Shown in pieces: positions 1 to 9,075 of a DNA stretch of 64,000 nucleotides. Under the pieces are notes generated by a model. The model was not told the DNA's origin, searched no databases, and saw only the letters and a list, made by a program, of their open reading frames with translations. Source of the DNA: CAVZBT01 sp963773605. Its GTDB lineage: Bacteria; Acidobacteriota; UBA6911. Each line of letters opens with the position of its first letter. The first letter of the stretch is position 1. A program made the position numbers and the translations under genes. The DNA lies in the NCBI GenBank assembly GCA_963773605.1, contig CAVZBT010000012.1:930001-994000 (forward strand), written 5' to 3'.

Positions 1-2
1 TT

Positions 3-422
3 GGGTCGGTGAAGATCACGTCCGATATCCCGATCCGCAGCACTCTCCTGTTTTCCGGCGTTCTGGGTCTGGGTGGACTGGATGCGGCTCGCCCTGCAAG
101 CCAATTGAGGATTCCTCTCGAGACCGACGATGCCCAATATCTGGACACCGGTGTGGCATTCTCCAATCCGGCCTCGGTTCCAGTCAGCCTCTCTTTGAGA
201 TTGAGGGACACGGGTGGGAACCTGGTTGAAGGGGGCGCAGCAGACGTCGTCCTGCCGGCCCGCGGCCAGCTGGCCCGGTTTCCCAGGGAACTCTTCGCGG
301 GCAAACCGGCCGGCCTTGGGCGATTTCGCGGAACCCTGGAGGTCGATGCTTCGACCCCGATCTGTGCGATGGCGCTGCGCCTCACCCCTGGAGCGTTGGT
401 GGCCCTGCCCGTCATACGATAA
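3..422 (+). CDS. C-terminal end of a secreted protein (partial)
   Basis: The reading frame is open to the left edge, so this is the end of a longer gene; the GTG at 9 is only the first in-frame start inside the window. The visible ~137 residues are rich in Val, Leu, Gly and Pro, with alternating hydrophobic residues as in a beta-sandwich. The stretch 'ETDDAQYLDTGVAFSNP' followed by 'GRFRGTLEV' and 'ALRLTPGALVALPVIR' resembles the C-terminal beta-domains that end many large secreted acidobacterial proteins; that comparison is from memory. There are no catalytic residues to name. It ends just before a copy of the GC-rich repeat family. The function is unknown. Confidence 0.55.
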   Translation, partial: GSVKITSDIPIRSTLLFSGVLGLGGLDAARPASQLRIPLETDDAQYLDTGVAFSNPASVPVSLSLRLRDTGGNLVEGGAADVVLPARGQLARFPRELFAGKPAGLGRFRGTLEVDASTPICAMALRLTPGALVALPVIR

Positions 423-436
423 GGCGCCCCAAGAGC

Positions 437-545
437 CCTATCTGACGTACCGGGAGCGGCGGCTCGCCGCCCAGGCACCGCACTCCATATTTTGGAGTGC
501 GGCGGCTCGACGCCGCTCTGCGGTCGGCGCCTAGGCGCCGACCTT
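437..545. repeat. GC-rich dispersed repeat, family A, copy 1
   Basis: This copy contains an inverted pair (ccgcactcca ... tggagtgcgg, five-base loop, centred near 490), then gcggcg-gctcga-cgccgc, then a perfect 22-bp palindrome at 522-543 whose left half is ggtcggcgcct. The same three blocks recur at about 1.8, 15.2, 23.9, 38.4 and 47.6 kb, with a short hairpin form at 36.1 kb. It lies between the first gene and the end of hypE. Confidence 0.8.
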
Positions 546-623
546 GCGCACCCGCCTGCCAATCCAGCCAAACCCAGACAGCGGTGCCCAGGCGGGCTCG
601 CCGCCGCTTCGGCAACGACAAGC

Positions 624-1688
624 CTAACAGATGCGGGGAAGTTGCTCGCCGCTCAACATGTCGACCACCCGAGTGGCGCCGATGCGGCTCCGCATCGTGA
701 CCAGGCCCGCCGGTTCGGCCAGTACCTCCCCTACAATGCGCGCACCCTCGCTACCCGGCCGGCTCCGCAGGAGGGCCAGCGCCAGCTCGGCCTCCCCGGG
801 GGACAGGAAAGCCACAAACCGCCCTTCGTTGGCAACGTACAGAGGGTCGAACCCGAGCATTTCGCAGGCTCCGCGCACAGCCTCACACACCGGGATCGCC
901 GACTCGTCGATCCGGATATGGTGCGCCGCGGCTTCGGCGATCTCGACCAGCGCGCTGGCAAGCCCGCCGCGCGTCAGATCGCGCATGCAGTGGATCTCGA
1001 CACCCGCGGCCAGCAACGCCAGCACCGTCGACGCAAGCGGCGCACAGTCGCTCTCGATCGTGGACTCGAATTCCAGGCCCGCTCGTTCGGTCATGATCGC
1101 GATGCCGTGCCGGCCGATGTCCCCGCTCAACAGCAACCGGTCGCCGACTTTCACACGGGAAGGCGCGATCGTCAAACCGTGCTCGATCACGCCGATGCCC
1201 GACGTGTTGATGAAGATGCCGTCCCCTTTGCCTCGATCCACCACCTTCGTGTCGCCCGTGACGACTTCAACCCCGGCCTGCACCGCGGCGCTTTTCATCG
1301 ACTGGACCACGCGCCAGAGAGTCTCCACCGGGAGCCCTTCTTCCAGGATGAATCCCGCACTCAAGTACAGCGGCCGGGCGCCGCACATGGCGAGGTCGTT
1401 GACCGTCCCGTTGACGGCCAATGTTCCGATGTCTCCGCCGCGAAAAAACAGCGGCTGAACCACGTACGAATCCGTCGTAAACGCGAGTCGCTGGGGCCGG
1501 GGGCTCAGCACCGCGCCGTCGTGCCGCGTCTCGAGGAGCGGGTTGCCGAAGACGGGCACGAAGACCGACTCGATCAGCTCGTGCATCAACTTGCCGCCTC
1601 CTCCGTGGCCGAGCAGGATGTTCGGGTAGCGCTGGATCGGCAGCGGGCATTGAAAACCCGTCGCAACGTCGTATCGGGGTTCACCCAT
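624..1688 (-). CDS. hypE: Hydrogenase maturation protein HypE
   Basis: HypE dehydrates the S-carbamoyl group carried on its C-terminal cysteine to a thiocyanate, the source of the CN ligands of the NiFe-hydrogenase iron. The 354-residue product has the PurM/AIRS-like ATP-binding fold: a glycine-rich GHGGGGK at residues 27-33, DSYVV near 93, NDLAMCGARP near 118, TGDTKVV near 165 and MRDLTRGGLA near 235. It ends exactly in PRIC, the diagnostic acceptor cysteine. Length is typical (330-360). It lies just downstream of hypF on the same strand, with only a repeat copy between them, so the two probably form one operon. The remaining hyp genes and the hydrogenase are not in the window. Confidence 0.96.
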   Translation of the reverse strand: MGEPRYDVATGFQCPLPIQRYPNILLGHGGGGKLMHELIESVFVPVFGNPLLETRHDGAVLSPRPQRLAFTTDSYVVQPLFFRGGDIGTLAVNGTVNDLAMCGARPLYLSAGFILEEGLPVETLWRVVQSMKSAAVQAGVEVVTGDTKVVDRGKGDGIFINTSGIGVIEHGLTIAPSRVKVGDRLLLSGDIGRHGIAIMTERAGLEFESTIESDCAPLASTVLALLAAGVEIHCMRDLTRGGLASALVEIAEAAAHHIRIDESAIPVCEAVRGACEMLGFDPLYVANEGRFVAFLSPGEAELALALLRSRPGSEGARIVGEVLAEPAGLVTMRSRIGATRVVDMLSGEQLPRIC

Positions 1689-1786
1689 GATTTCTAACTC
1701 CCGTGGACTGTCGAGTATTCTCGCGGACTCGAAGAAGCTGTGAAAGGCCGTTGAGGTCCCCGTCTCGAGGTTGCCGCCCGCGGCTG

Positions 1787-1882
1787 TGGAGTGCGGCGGC
1801 TCGCCGACGGCCGTTGGTCAATGCCTACCGATCAGTAAAGCCCCGGAAAGCGGTGCCGAGGCCGCCGAGGCACTGCACTCCA
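1787..1882. repeat. GC-rich dispersed repeat, family A, copy 2 (degenerate)
   Basis: Arms tggagtgc (1787-1794) and gcactcca (near 1875-1882) face each other around a diverged centre that keeps ggcggctcgccg. The element overlaps the 3' end of hypF and encodes its last residues and its stop codon. Confidence 0.6.
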
Positions 1883-4188
1883 TCGGGCGGCTGGATGCAG
1901 CCGCGGCAGCCTGGCCAAGCGCGATCCCGCCGTCATTGGGGGGCACACGCTGGTGCCAGTAGGGGCGAAACCCCTCGGCCTCCAGTCGCCGAACGACCCG
2001 CTCGGTGAGATACTTGTTCTGAAAGCAACCTCCTGTGAGCACGACGCGCGGCTGTGCGATTCTGAGGGCGACGGCGACAACAGCCTCGGCCAGTGTGTTG
2101 TGGAACGATCTGGCCAGGGTTCCAATTGTCGCGCCTCCTTGCCGAGCCTGCAGAATCTCGAGGACAAGGGGCTCCCAGTCGACGATCAACAGGTCGCCGG
2201 ACTTGCGAAGCACAAACGGAAGGGCTGAGTCGCCGGCTTCGGGGTCGATGGCAAACTCGAGCTCCATCGCCGCCTGCCCTTCGAAACTGGTTCGGTGACG
2301 CAACCCGGTCAGCGAGGCGACCGCGTCGAAAAGCCGCCCCACACTCGTCGTGACCGGCGAGTTCACCCCGTGCTCCAGCATGCGCGCGATGACGGGCAAC
2401 TCGCTGTCCGAGAAGGCCGCGACGGCGGGAATTTCGCGCCGCCGGACCGCCGCGGCTCCAAAGATCTCGTACAGCAGCGCCAGGGCGCAGCGCCGGGGTT
2501 CCCTGATCGCCCGGGCCCCGCCCGGGAGCCGGAAAGGGCGCAGGGTCGCCGCGCGTGTAAACGACTGCAGCGTGGCGAGAAGGAACTCCCCCCCCCCACA
2601 CCGTTCCGTCGGTACCGTAACCGGTCCCGTCCCACGCGACGCCCAGCACCGGTCCCTCCAGTTCATTCTCGGCCATGCAGGACAACACGTGGGCGTAGTG
2701 GTGCTGGACCGAAATGACTTTCTTGCCGGCGGCCGCAGCATATTGGGTGGAGAGGTAATCCGGGTGCAGATCTGCGACGATCTGGTCCAGCTCGGCTCGA
2801 TACAGCGTCCGAAAACTGCGGATCACACTGCGAAACGCGTCCCCGGCCTCTTTGTTCTCGAGGTCCCCGATATGCTGGCTGATGAAAACGTTGTCTCCCA
2901 CCGTCAGCGCCACCGTGTTCTTCAGATGCCCGCCGACGGCGAGAGTCGAAGCCAGCGCCCCGCGCACCCGCACCGGAAGCGGGGCGTAGCCCCGGGAGCG
3001 CCGCAGCACCAGTTCACGGCCAAGAACGACGCGGACGATGGAATCGTCAACGTGCCGGAGAATCGGACGATTGTGCACCAGGAACCCATCCGCAATCGAG
3101 CCCAGCCGCCCGACGGCGTCGTTCTCGTCGGTGCAGATCGGTTCGTCGGAGATGTTGCCGCTTGTGGCTACGATGGGGAATCCCAGTTCCGAAGCCAGGA
3201 GGTGGTGCAGCGGCGTGTACGGCAGCATCGCGCCGAGGTAAGGATTGCGCGGCGCCACTGCGGGCGCGATGAAAGCGGCCCCCGTCTTCCTGCGCAGCAG
3301 CACGATCGGGGCTTCGGCCGAAAGCAGCAGCCGCTGCTCCAACTCGCCGACCTCGCAGGAGTCCTGTATGGCCGTCAAACCGGGAAACATCAGGGCAAGG
3401 GGCTTCTCTTCCCGGTGCTTGCGCTGCCGCAACCGTGCGATCGCCGTCTCGTTCGCGGCGTCCACGACCAGGTGGAATCCACCGAGACCCTTGATGGCTA
3501 CGATCCTGCCTGCGCGGATCATTCTTGCGGCCTCGAGCAGCGCCGCGTCCCCGAAACCGATCTTCAACCCGGCGGCGTCCCACAACTGGAGGGCCGGGCC
3601 GCAGTCCGCGCAGGCGTTCGGCTGAGCGTGGAAGCGCCTGTCCCGTGGGTCCCCATACTCACGACGGCACTGCGCGCACATCTTAAAACATTTCATCGAG
3701 GTGTTCGGGCGATCGTACGGCAGCGATTCGATGATCGTGAAGCGCGGGCCGCAGTTCGTGCAGTTCGTGAAAGGATACCGGTAACGGCGGTTGCCAGGGT
3801 CGAAGATTTCGGCCAGACACTCCGGACAGGTGGCGACATCGGGCAAAACCAGGGCGGTCTGACTCCCGCTCGTGTCGCTGACGCGAATCTCGAAATGCGT
3901 GAAACCGGCAGGATCGAGGTAGCGGAACTCCAGGCTCTGGATGAAGGACCGCGGGGGCTTTTCCCTCTCCAGGCGCAGAAGGAACCCGTCCAGCGTGCTC
4001 TTTTCCCCTTCGGCCTCGATGAAAACCCCCTCGGGGGAATTCAGCACCCAGCCGGGCAGCCGCATCTCTGTGGCGAGCCGATAGACAAAGGGCCTGAACC
4101 CGACCCCCTGAACCGCCCCGCGAATGACCACATGGATCCGTTGAGTCACGACTTGCGCTAGACCTTCTCTTTCAGCCGGTCGCACCAT
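1818..4188 (-). CDS. hypF: Carbamoyltransferase HypF, frameshifted in a G-run
   Basis: HypF makes carbamoyl-AMP from carbamoyl phosphate and transfers the carbamoyl group to the HypE cysteine. Domains in order: acylphosphatase (VQGVGFRPFVYRLA, residues ~14-100), paired zinc fingers (CPECLAEIF, CTNCGPRF, CAQCRREYG, CADCGP), a YrdC-like domain (IKGLGGFHLVVDA) and a Kae1-like domain (VQHHYAH). The frame breaks at a run of ten G (minus strand; 2588-2597). Nine would restore the family motif DGTVWGGEFL, and the other frame then continues to CFQNKYL and NDGGIALGQ. Removing one base gives 789 residues, close to the usual ~770. ATG at 4188 is preferred to an in-frame TTG at 4227 because the fold starts ~13 residues later. 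The last ~23 residues come from a dispersed repeat. Confidence 0.93.
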
Positions 4189-4592
4189 CACACGATAGAA
4201 TGATACCCCATCATTGTCGGGTACCAAGGGCAGTCAGAGACGCGCGTGTCCTTGACCATCGCCGCCACATTCCAGCGCTGGGACGCGGGAAAATAGCGGC
4301 GGACACTGACACGCACCGACGCAACGCCGTGTGCAAAGATCGAGCGCGCGCCAGGCTCGAAACGGGTCGCCGCTCCGACTGAGCCCTGAGTGCTTCATGC
4401 GTTGATTCGGCACCGCTTCAGCCGTTCTGCGGCATCGTTAGCGTCGACCATCGGGCGGCTTCGGGCAGCAGCCTCACTTCCCACCTCACACCGCTGTAGC
4501 CGCCGGCCGCGCGGTAATTCCGTGGGCAGGGTTATTTGCCGTAGCCTGCATGGTATCATTTCCCCAGTTGTGGCCCCCCTCGGAAACACGAG
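4189..4592. other. Intergenic stretch without a recognised gene
   Basis: About 400 bases separate the divergent hypF and the efflux-fusion gene. I see no credible coding frame, hairpin terminator or named repeat. It should hold both promoters, but no convincing -35/-10 pair stands out. Confidence 0.5.
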
Positions 4593-5309
4593 ATGCGCCG
4601 CCGGTGTTGGGTTGTCCTGCTCATCCTGTTGGTCGCCGTTGGGGCGGCATGGTTTGTCCAATCCACCTCCGTTTCGCGGCCGGAGTCCGCGCCATCCAAG
4701 AGCGGGAGGCCCGGAGACGGAATGCCTGTGGCCGTCGCCGACGCGAGGCGTGGCGATATCCCGGTCTATCTGGACGGGCTTGGCTCCGTCGCCGCCTTCT
4801 ACACGGTCACGATCCGATCCCGCATCGACGGCGCGCTGGACAAGGTCTACTTTCGGGAAGGGCAGTATGTCCGCGAAGGCGACGTCCTCGCCGAAATCGA
4901 CCGGCGGCCCTTCCGGGTTCAGCTCGAGCAGGCGGAAGGCCAGATGGCCCGGGATGAGGCGCTCCTGGACAACGCCCGCCTGGATGTCGATCGGTACCGC
5001 CTCCTCGTCTCCCAGGACGCCATCCCGCGCCAGCAGCTCGACACCCAGCTGGCCGCAGTCAAGGAGGCCGTCGAACAGGAAGCCGCCGAGCGCGCCGCGC
5101 AGGAGTCTCTGCAGCTCGAGGTCGTGCGGTACAAGGCCGGGACGGTGTCGTACCTGGACGTTATCACGACCCAGACGATCGCCTTGAACGACCAGCGCGC
5201 CGCCCTCCAGATCCTGCAGCGCCGCATGGCCGCCACGGTGCAATTGATCCGCTCACTTGGCGGCAGCTGGGACGTCGGCAACCTCCCCGCCCCCGAAACA
5301 CTGCGGTGA
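4593..5309 (+). CDS. Chimeric ORF: RND adaptor N-half fused to TolC-type factor C-end
   Basis: Residues 1-~155 match an MdtA/AcrA-type periplasmic adaptor: a membrane anchor (VVLLILLVAVGAAWFV), the beta/lipoyl segment (VRE GDVLAEIDRRPF preceded by RIDGALDKVYFREGQYV) and the start of the alpha hairpin (DNARLDVDRYRLL, IPRQQLDTQLAAV). From about residue 160 the sequence becomes the C-terminus of an OprM/NodT-type outer-membrane factor: QESLQLEVVRYKAGTVSYLD, then RRMAATVQLIRSLGGSWD and a short tail. Missing are the rest of the adaptor, the RND pump gene(s) and most of the outer-membrane factor. The junction lies near 5040-5095. At 238 residues it is far shorter than either parent, so it is unlikely to work as an efflux component. 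It may be a real deletion or a misassembly. Confidence 0.8.
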   Translation: MRRRCWVVLLILLVAVGAAWFVQSTSVSRPESAPSKSGRPGDGMPVAVADARRGDIPVYLDGLGSVAAFYTVTIRSRIDGALDKVYFREGQYVREGDVLAEIDRRPFRVQLEQAEGQMARDEALLDNARLDVDRYRLLVSQDAIPRQQLDTQLAAVKEAVEQEAAERAAQESLQLEVVRYKAGTVSYLDVITTQTIALNDQRAALQILQRRMAATVQLIRSLGGSWDVGNLPAPETLR

Positions 5310-5358
5310 GCGGTCCTGGGCACCGCTTTCCACGGTCTACCGGATCGGCCCGCAGGCC

Positions 5359-6654
5359 CTACTCCAGGTAGAGCTCGCCGGTGCCGTCATCAAAGGCAAA
5401 CAGCTCGGCAAAACGGCCCCAGCTTATAGCGGCTTCCAGCTGCTGCTTGGCCTTGTCCTGTAAATCGGGCTGCAGCCGGTCGACGAAGTATTCCTCCGCG
5501 ACGCGCTGGTCATCGTCGCGCTGCAACGTTTCGTATATCCACCCGATGATCGGCAGCCGCAGGACCCTCCCGGCGAGCATCTCCTTCCGGCTGAGGATGC
5601 TTGCCTCGGCGTACGCTTTTCCGAGGGGCGTGATGATCAGGTCGCCCTCCTGAACGACCAGAAAACCGAGCAATTCGCCCGATTCGACCACGGGCAGCAT
5701 CTCGTCGAGTTCCATGACGAGCTCCGACGCGAGCCGGAACAGATCGGTGCGCCCTCCCTCGGAGGACAGTTTCTCCAGCAGTCCTGCCACCGCATTGAGC
5801 CGGGCCCGGGGCAAGAGGCGAAGCCGGCCCTGTCCCGGCGCCGGGCCCAGTTCGTCGGCTTCCGGCTGGGTCCTCCCTGCCACTGCGGCGTAGATCAGGT
5901 CGACGAGGCCCTGGAAAGCCGTGTCCTTGCGCTGGCGCGGGTGGCGCAGCGTGATGCTTCTTTCCGACACGATCCTACCGGGGTCCTTGTCCATGACGAT
6001 GACCCGGTCCGCCATCTCCACGGCTTCTTCGATGTTGTGGGTCACCATCAGGATGGCTTTTGTCGGCATGGACTTGCTGAGCCACAGCTCGAGCAGTTCG
6101 CCCCGCAGGGCCTGCGCCGAAAGCACATCCAGCGCGGAGAAGGGTTCGTCCAGGCACAACAGCTCCGGTTCGACCGCCAGGGCGCGGGCAAACCCGACTT
6201 TCTGGCGCATTCCCCCCGAAAGCTCGCGCGGGTAGGCGGACTCGAAGCCATCCAGCCCGACCGTGTCGATCAGCTTGAGGGCACGCGCATGACGGATCCC
6301 GGGCGCAACGCGCCGTGCCTTAAGTGCGATCTCGACGTTCTCACGGACGGTGAGCCACGGGTACAGCGCAAAAGTCTGAAACACGATCGTCGCGTACGGA
6401 TTCACGCCGACCAGGGGCTTTCCATGATACAGAACGCTCCCCGACGTCAGAGGGTTCAACCCGGCAATGATGCGCAGCAGCGTGGACTTGCCACAGCCCG
6501 AGGGGCCGAGGAGGCTGACGAATTCGCCGGTGCGGATTTCCATGTTGATGTCACGAACGGCCACAAACTGCTTCGCGCCGACGCCGTAGCTCTTCCCTAC
6601 ATGCTCGAGCTTCAGAAGCGTCCCGTCCGCCACAACGGCGGCTGCAGCTGTCAT
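5359..6654 (-). CDS. ABC importer ATP-binding protein (NitT/TauT type) with C-terminal domain
   Basis: The first ~250 residues form the ATPase of the nitrate/sulfonate/taurine importer class: Walker A GPSGCGKST (50-58), Q-loop VFQTFALYPW, signature LSGGMRQKVGFARALA, Walker B LLCLDEPFSALD and the switch histidine in MVTHNIEEAVEMADRV. The last ~160 residues form an extra module of the kind called the AAA-associated C-terminal domain in such ATPases; it is likely regulatory. Its role is to energise uptake through the adjacent double permease. Its ATG lies 12 bases after the permease stop, behind GGGAGG, so the two are co-transcribed. No substrate-binding protein is adjacent, and the substrate cannot be named. 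Confidence 0.9.
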   Translation of the reverse strand: MTAAAAVVADGTLLKLEHVGKSYGVGAKQFVAVRDINMEIRTGEFVSLLGPSGCGKSTLLRIIAGLNPLTSGSVLYHGKPLVGVNPYATIVFQTFALYPWLTVRENVEIALKARRVAPGIRHARALKLIDTVGLDGFESAYPRELSGGMRQKVGFARALAVEPELLCLDEPFSALDVLSAQALRGELLELWLSKSMPTKAILMVTHNIEEAVEMADRVIVMDKDPGRIVSERSITLRHPRQRKDTAFQGLVDLIYAAVAGRTQPEADELGPAPGQGRLRLLPRARLNAVAGLLEKLSSEGGRTDLFRLASELVMELDEMLPVVESGELLGFLVVQEGDLIITPLGKAYAEASILSRKEMLAGRVLRLPIIGWIYETLQRDDDQRVAEEYFVDRLQPDLQDKAKQQLEAAISWGRFAELFAFDDGTGELYLE

Positions 6655-6666
6655 ATCGCCTCCCGG

Positions 6667-8391
6667 CTACTCCATCCGGTAGCGCTGTTCCGCGACACCG
6701 TAAAGCCGGCGCCAGAACAGGCGGTTAATGGCCACCACCGTAATCACGAGGGCCAGTGTTCCGGCCAGCAGCAGCGGGTAGTTTCCTGCACCGGTCGCGT
6801 CTGCGATCAAGGCGCCGATGCCGACGGTCGAGTGCGTGCGCCCTCCGAATTCGGTCCGCTCGGCCACGATGCTCGCGTTCCAGGCACCGCCGCTGGCCGT
6901 AATAGCACCTGTAATGATATATGGAAACAGCGCCGGCAAGATCAGGGTGCGCCAGCGATCGACGCGGGAGAGGCGCAGAAGGTCCGTCGTATACAGCAGA
7001 TCCTGCGGGATGGCCGCGGCCCCGGCGATCACGTTGAACAGCAGATACCACTGCGTCCCCATGAGCATCAGGATCACCGCTGCGATGTCCAACCCTCGGG
7101 GCACTCGGACCACCGCGAGCAGGAACACAGGAAATAGCGCGGTCGCGGGGACGGAGGCAATCACCTGCACGACGGGCTGAAAAATGCCTGCCAGGCGGCG
7201 ATTGGTGCCTATGGCCACACCGGCGGGCACCGTCCAGATCAGGGCGAGCGCCAACGACGCCGCAACCCGCGCAGCAGTCGCCGCGACTCCGAGGCCGATA
7301 CTTTGCCATTCCTCCGCGTCGAGGAGCCGCAGCATGAGCACGATCCTGGACATTCCGTACAGTACCCCGGCGCCGGCCAATATGGCGGACAGCTTCACGC
7401 CGAGGGATAGGCTCGAGTCCCGCCTCTCGTAGAACACGGCCCCGTCGCTCTCGGACAGGCGGCCTATCCGGTTATCGATCCATTCGGTCGCCGGGTCAAC
7501 AACCAGCAGTCTGAAACGAGTGACAAACCATGAACGTGCGAGTATCTCCAGCAGGCGGGACTCCGGCGGCTGGTCGCCGCCCACCATCTCCAGCTTGAAC
7601 TTGTCGGCCCAGGCGAGAACCGGGCGCCAGATCAGCTGGTCCAGCAGGATGATGGTGAGGATGAGAGCTATGACGCCGGCAGCAACGGCGTGCAGATCGC
7701 CGGCACTGGCGGCTGTCTGCAGGTAGGCGCCGATCCCCGGCAGCCTGAAATCGCGCGAACCGATCGTGAATATCTCCGCGGCCATAAGGAAGAACCATCC
7801 GCCGGCCCAGCTCATCATGCTGTTCCAGATGAGCCCGAGCGCCGCAAAAGGGACCTCCAGCGTCTTGAACCGCAACCACGGCCCGAAGCGGAACACGGCC
7901 GCCGCTTCCTTCAGTTCATTCGGGATCGTCTTGACAGACTGGTAGAAACTGTAGGTCAGGTTCCAGGCTTGCGAGGTGAAGATCAGCACGATGGCCGAGC
8001 ACTCGTCGGCGATGGACTCGGGGAGCAGGACGCTCAGGCTGAGGAGCACAACGGGGAGGAACGACAGGATCGGAATGCTCTGCAGCACGTCGAGCAACGG
8101 CATCAGCACTCTCTCGGCGGCGCGGCTGCGCGCGGCGGCATAGCCGTACGTGAGGGTAAAAAGGAGCGAAAGGAGATACGCCACCATCATCCGGCCGGTG
8201 GAAAGAAAGGCGTACCAGGGCAAGGCTCCCAGCGACAGCGAGATATCCGGCCCGGCAACGACGGCAGGCGCGTGAAACGACAGCCGCACGCCGGCGTAGA
8301 GCAGAGAAAAAAGCAGAAGCAGGATGATTGCGTCGCCGGCGCCGAATGGCCGGGTGGGCGGCAGCGCAGGGCCGAACCGGAACGTTCGCAT
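6667..8391 (-). CDS. ABC importer permease, two fused permease domains
   Basis: This 574-residue protein carries two copies of the binding-protein-dependent permease domain. The first spans residues ~70-260, with the coupling-helix region around NELKEAAAVFRFGPWLRFKT. The second spans ~370-565, with the matching region around PQDLLYTTDLLRLSRVDRWR. Hydrophobic segments are seen at the N-terminus (AIILLLLFSLLYAGV) and throughout both halves. Family permeases normally have one such domain (~250 residues) and dimerise, so here one chain would form the whole channel. It is the first gene of a two-gene operon with the ATPase. No substrate-binding protein gene lies nearby. Confidence 0.9.
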   Translation of the reverse strand: MRTFRFGPALPPTRPFGAGDAIILLLLFSLLYAGVRLSFHAPAVVAGPDISLSLGALPWYAFLSTGRMMVAYLLSLLFTLTYGYAAARSRAAERVLMPLLDVLQSIPILSFLPVVLLSLSVLLPESIADECSAIVLIFTSQAWNLTYSFYQSVKTIPNELKEAAAVFRFGPWLRFKTLEVPFAALGLIWNSMMSWAGGWFFLMAAEIFTIGSRDFRLPGIGAYLQTAASAGDLHAVAAGVIALILTIILLDQLIWRPVLAWADKFKLEMVGGDQPPESRLLEILARSWFVTRFRLLVVDPATEWIDNRIGRLSESDGAVFYERRDSSLSLGVKLSAILAGAGVLYGMSRIVLMLRLLDAEEWQSIGLGVAATAARVAASLALALIWTVPAGVAIGTNRRLAGIFQPVVQVIASVPATALFPVFLLAVVRVPRGLDIAAVILMLMGTQWYLLFNVIAGAAAIPQDLLYTTDLLRLSRVDRWRTLILPALFPYIITGAITASGGAWNASIVAERTEFGGRTHSTVGIGALIADATGAGNYPLLLAGTLALVITVVAINRLFWRRLYGVAEQRYRME

Positions 8392-8619
8392 CCGCTTATA
8401 TTAGAGCAGGGCCTGCCGGACTCACATGCCTATCCGTTGGCCGGGGAAACATCGCGCGGTGATCCCGGGGCCGGCGAGGAGGCCGGCATCCGCACACGGG
8501 TGTACCCCGCCCGCGAAGTCGGCCGGGACCAAAGAAGGAAGCCTGCGGTTCACCGTGCCGCGGCTGGCAGAGTACGAAGGGTGGTGATTGACCGCCGGAA
8601 TAGTCCGCCCAGGCAGCGG

Positions 8620-9075
8620 TCAGGGCTTGCCGGCCCCGCAATTGCACACCGGGCACCCCTTGTCGAAAACCACCCGCCACTTTCCGTCCGGTTCGCGGCG
8701 CCACACGGAGTTGAACGTGCCCGTGCGCCTGCCGGACGGACCGAACACCGGCCCGCTCGACAAGCCGAGCGTCCCGTTCGCGAGCACTTCAACCGTCTCG
8801 GGCTTCCACGAGAAGGGTGCGACGGCGCCTTCGTAGAAGGTCTTCCAACCCTCGCGCACCGCGTCGCGCCCGCGCAGCGGGCCGCGGCCGAGGAACACGG
8901 CATCTTCCGCGACAAAGCTCGCGAAAGCCGCGAAATCACGCCGGGCCATCGTTTCGGCAAACGCCGCCTCGGCGGTGCGCACCTGCTCGACGAGCTCGGA
9001 CTGAGTCGGTGCGGCCAGCGGCCGCGGCACGAGAAGTCCCATTGCGAGGAGAGCCAGACAGGACGAAAAGCTCAT
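8620..9075 (-). CDS. Exported NTF2-like (DUF4440/SnoaL-type) protein
   Basis: About 151 residues from the ATG at 9075; an ATG at 9108 is an alternative. The N-terminus is a signal peptide (FSSCLALLAMGLLVPRPLAA). The remainder follows the NTF2-like cone fold: a first helix EQVRTAEAAFAETMARRDFA, then FASFVAEDAVFLGRGPLRGR, the helix VREGWKTFYEG, and a beta-rich end with SVWRREPDGKWRVVFDKG. The C-terminal CPVCNCG is unusual and could bind a metal or form disulfides. Members include enzymes and binding proteins, so no reaction is assigned. Its preferred ATG overlaps the TGA of a small upstream ORF as ATGA, which suggests coupled translation. Confidence 0.75.
   Translation of the reverse strand: MSFSSCLALLAMGLLVPRPLAAPTQSELVEQVRTAEAAFAETMARRDFAAFASFVAEDAVFLGRGPLRGRDAVREGWKTFYEGAVAPFSWKPETVEVLANGTLGLSSGPVFGPSGRRTGTFNSVWRREPDGKWRVVFDKGCPVCNCGAGKP

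Noticed and set aside
437..545. Family A repeats as a CRISPR array
   Set aside because: Copies are kilobases apart, unequal and palindromic, with no regular spacers and no cas genes.
492..1697. Long plus-strand frame antisense to hypE (401 codons)
   Set aside because: It is the shadow of a high-GC gene; the minus strand has full HypE sequence, and this frame has no family sequence or ribosome site.
2350..4161. Long plus-strand frame antisense to hypF
   Set aside because: It mirrors hypF in GC-rich codons; composition is Arg/Pro/Gln-rich with no known motif.
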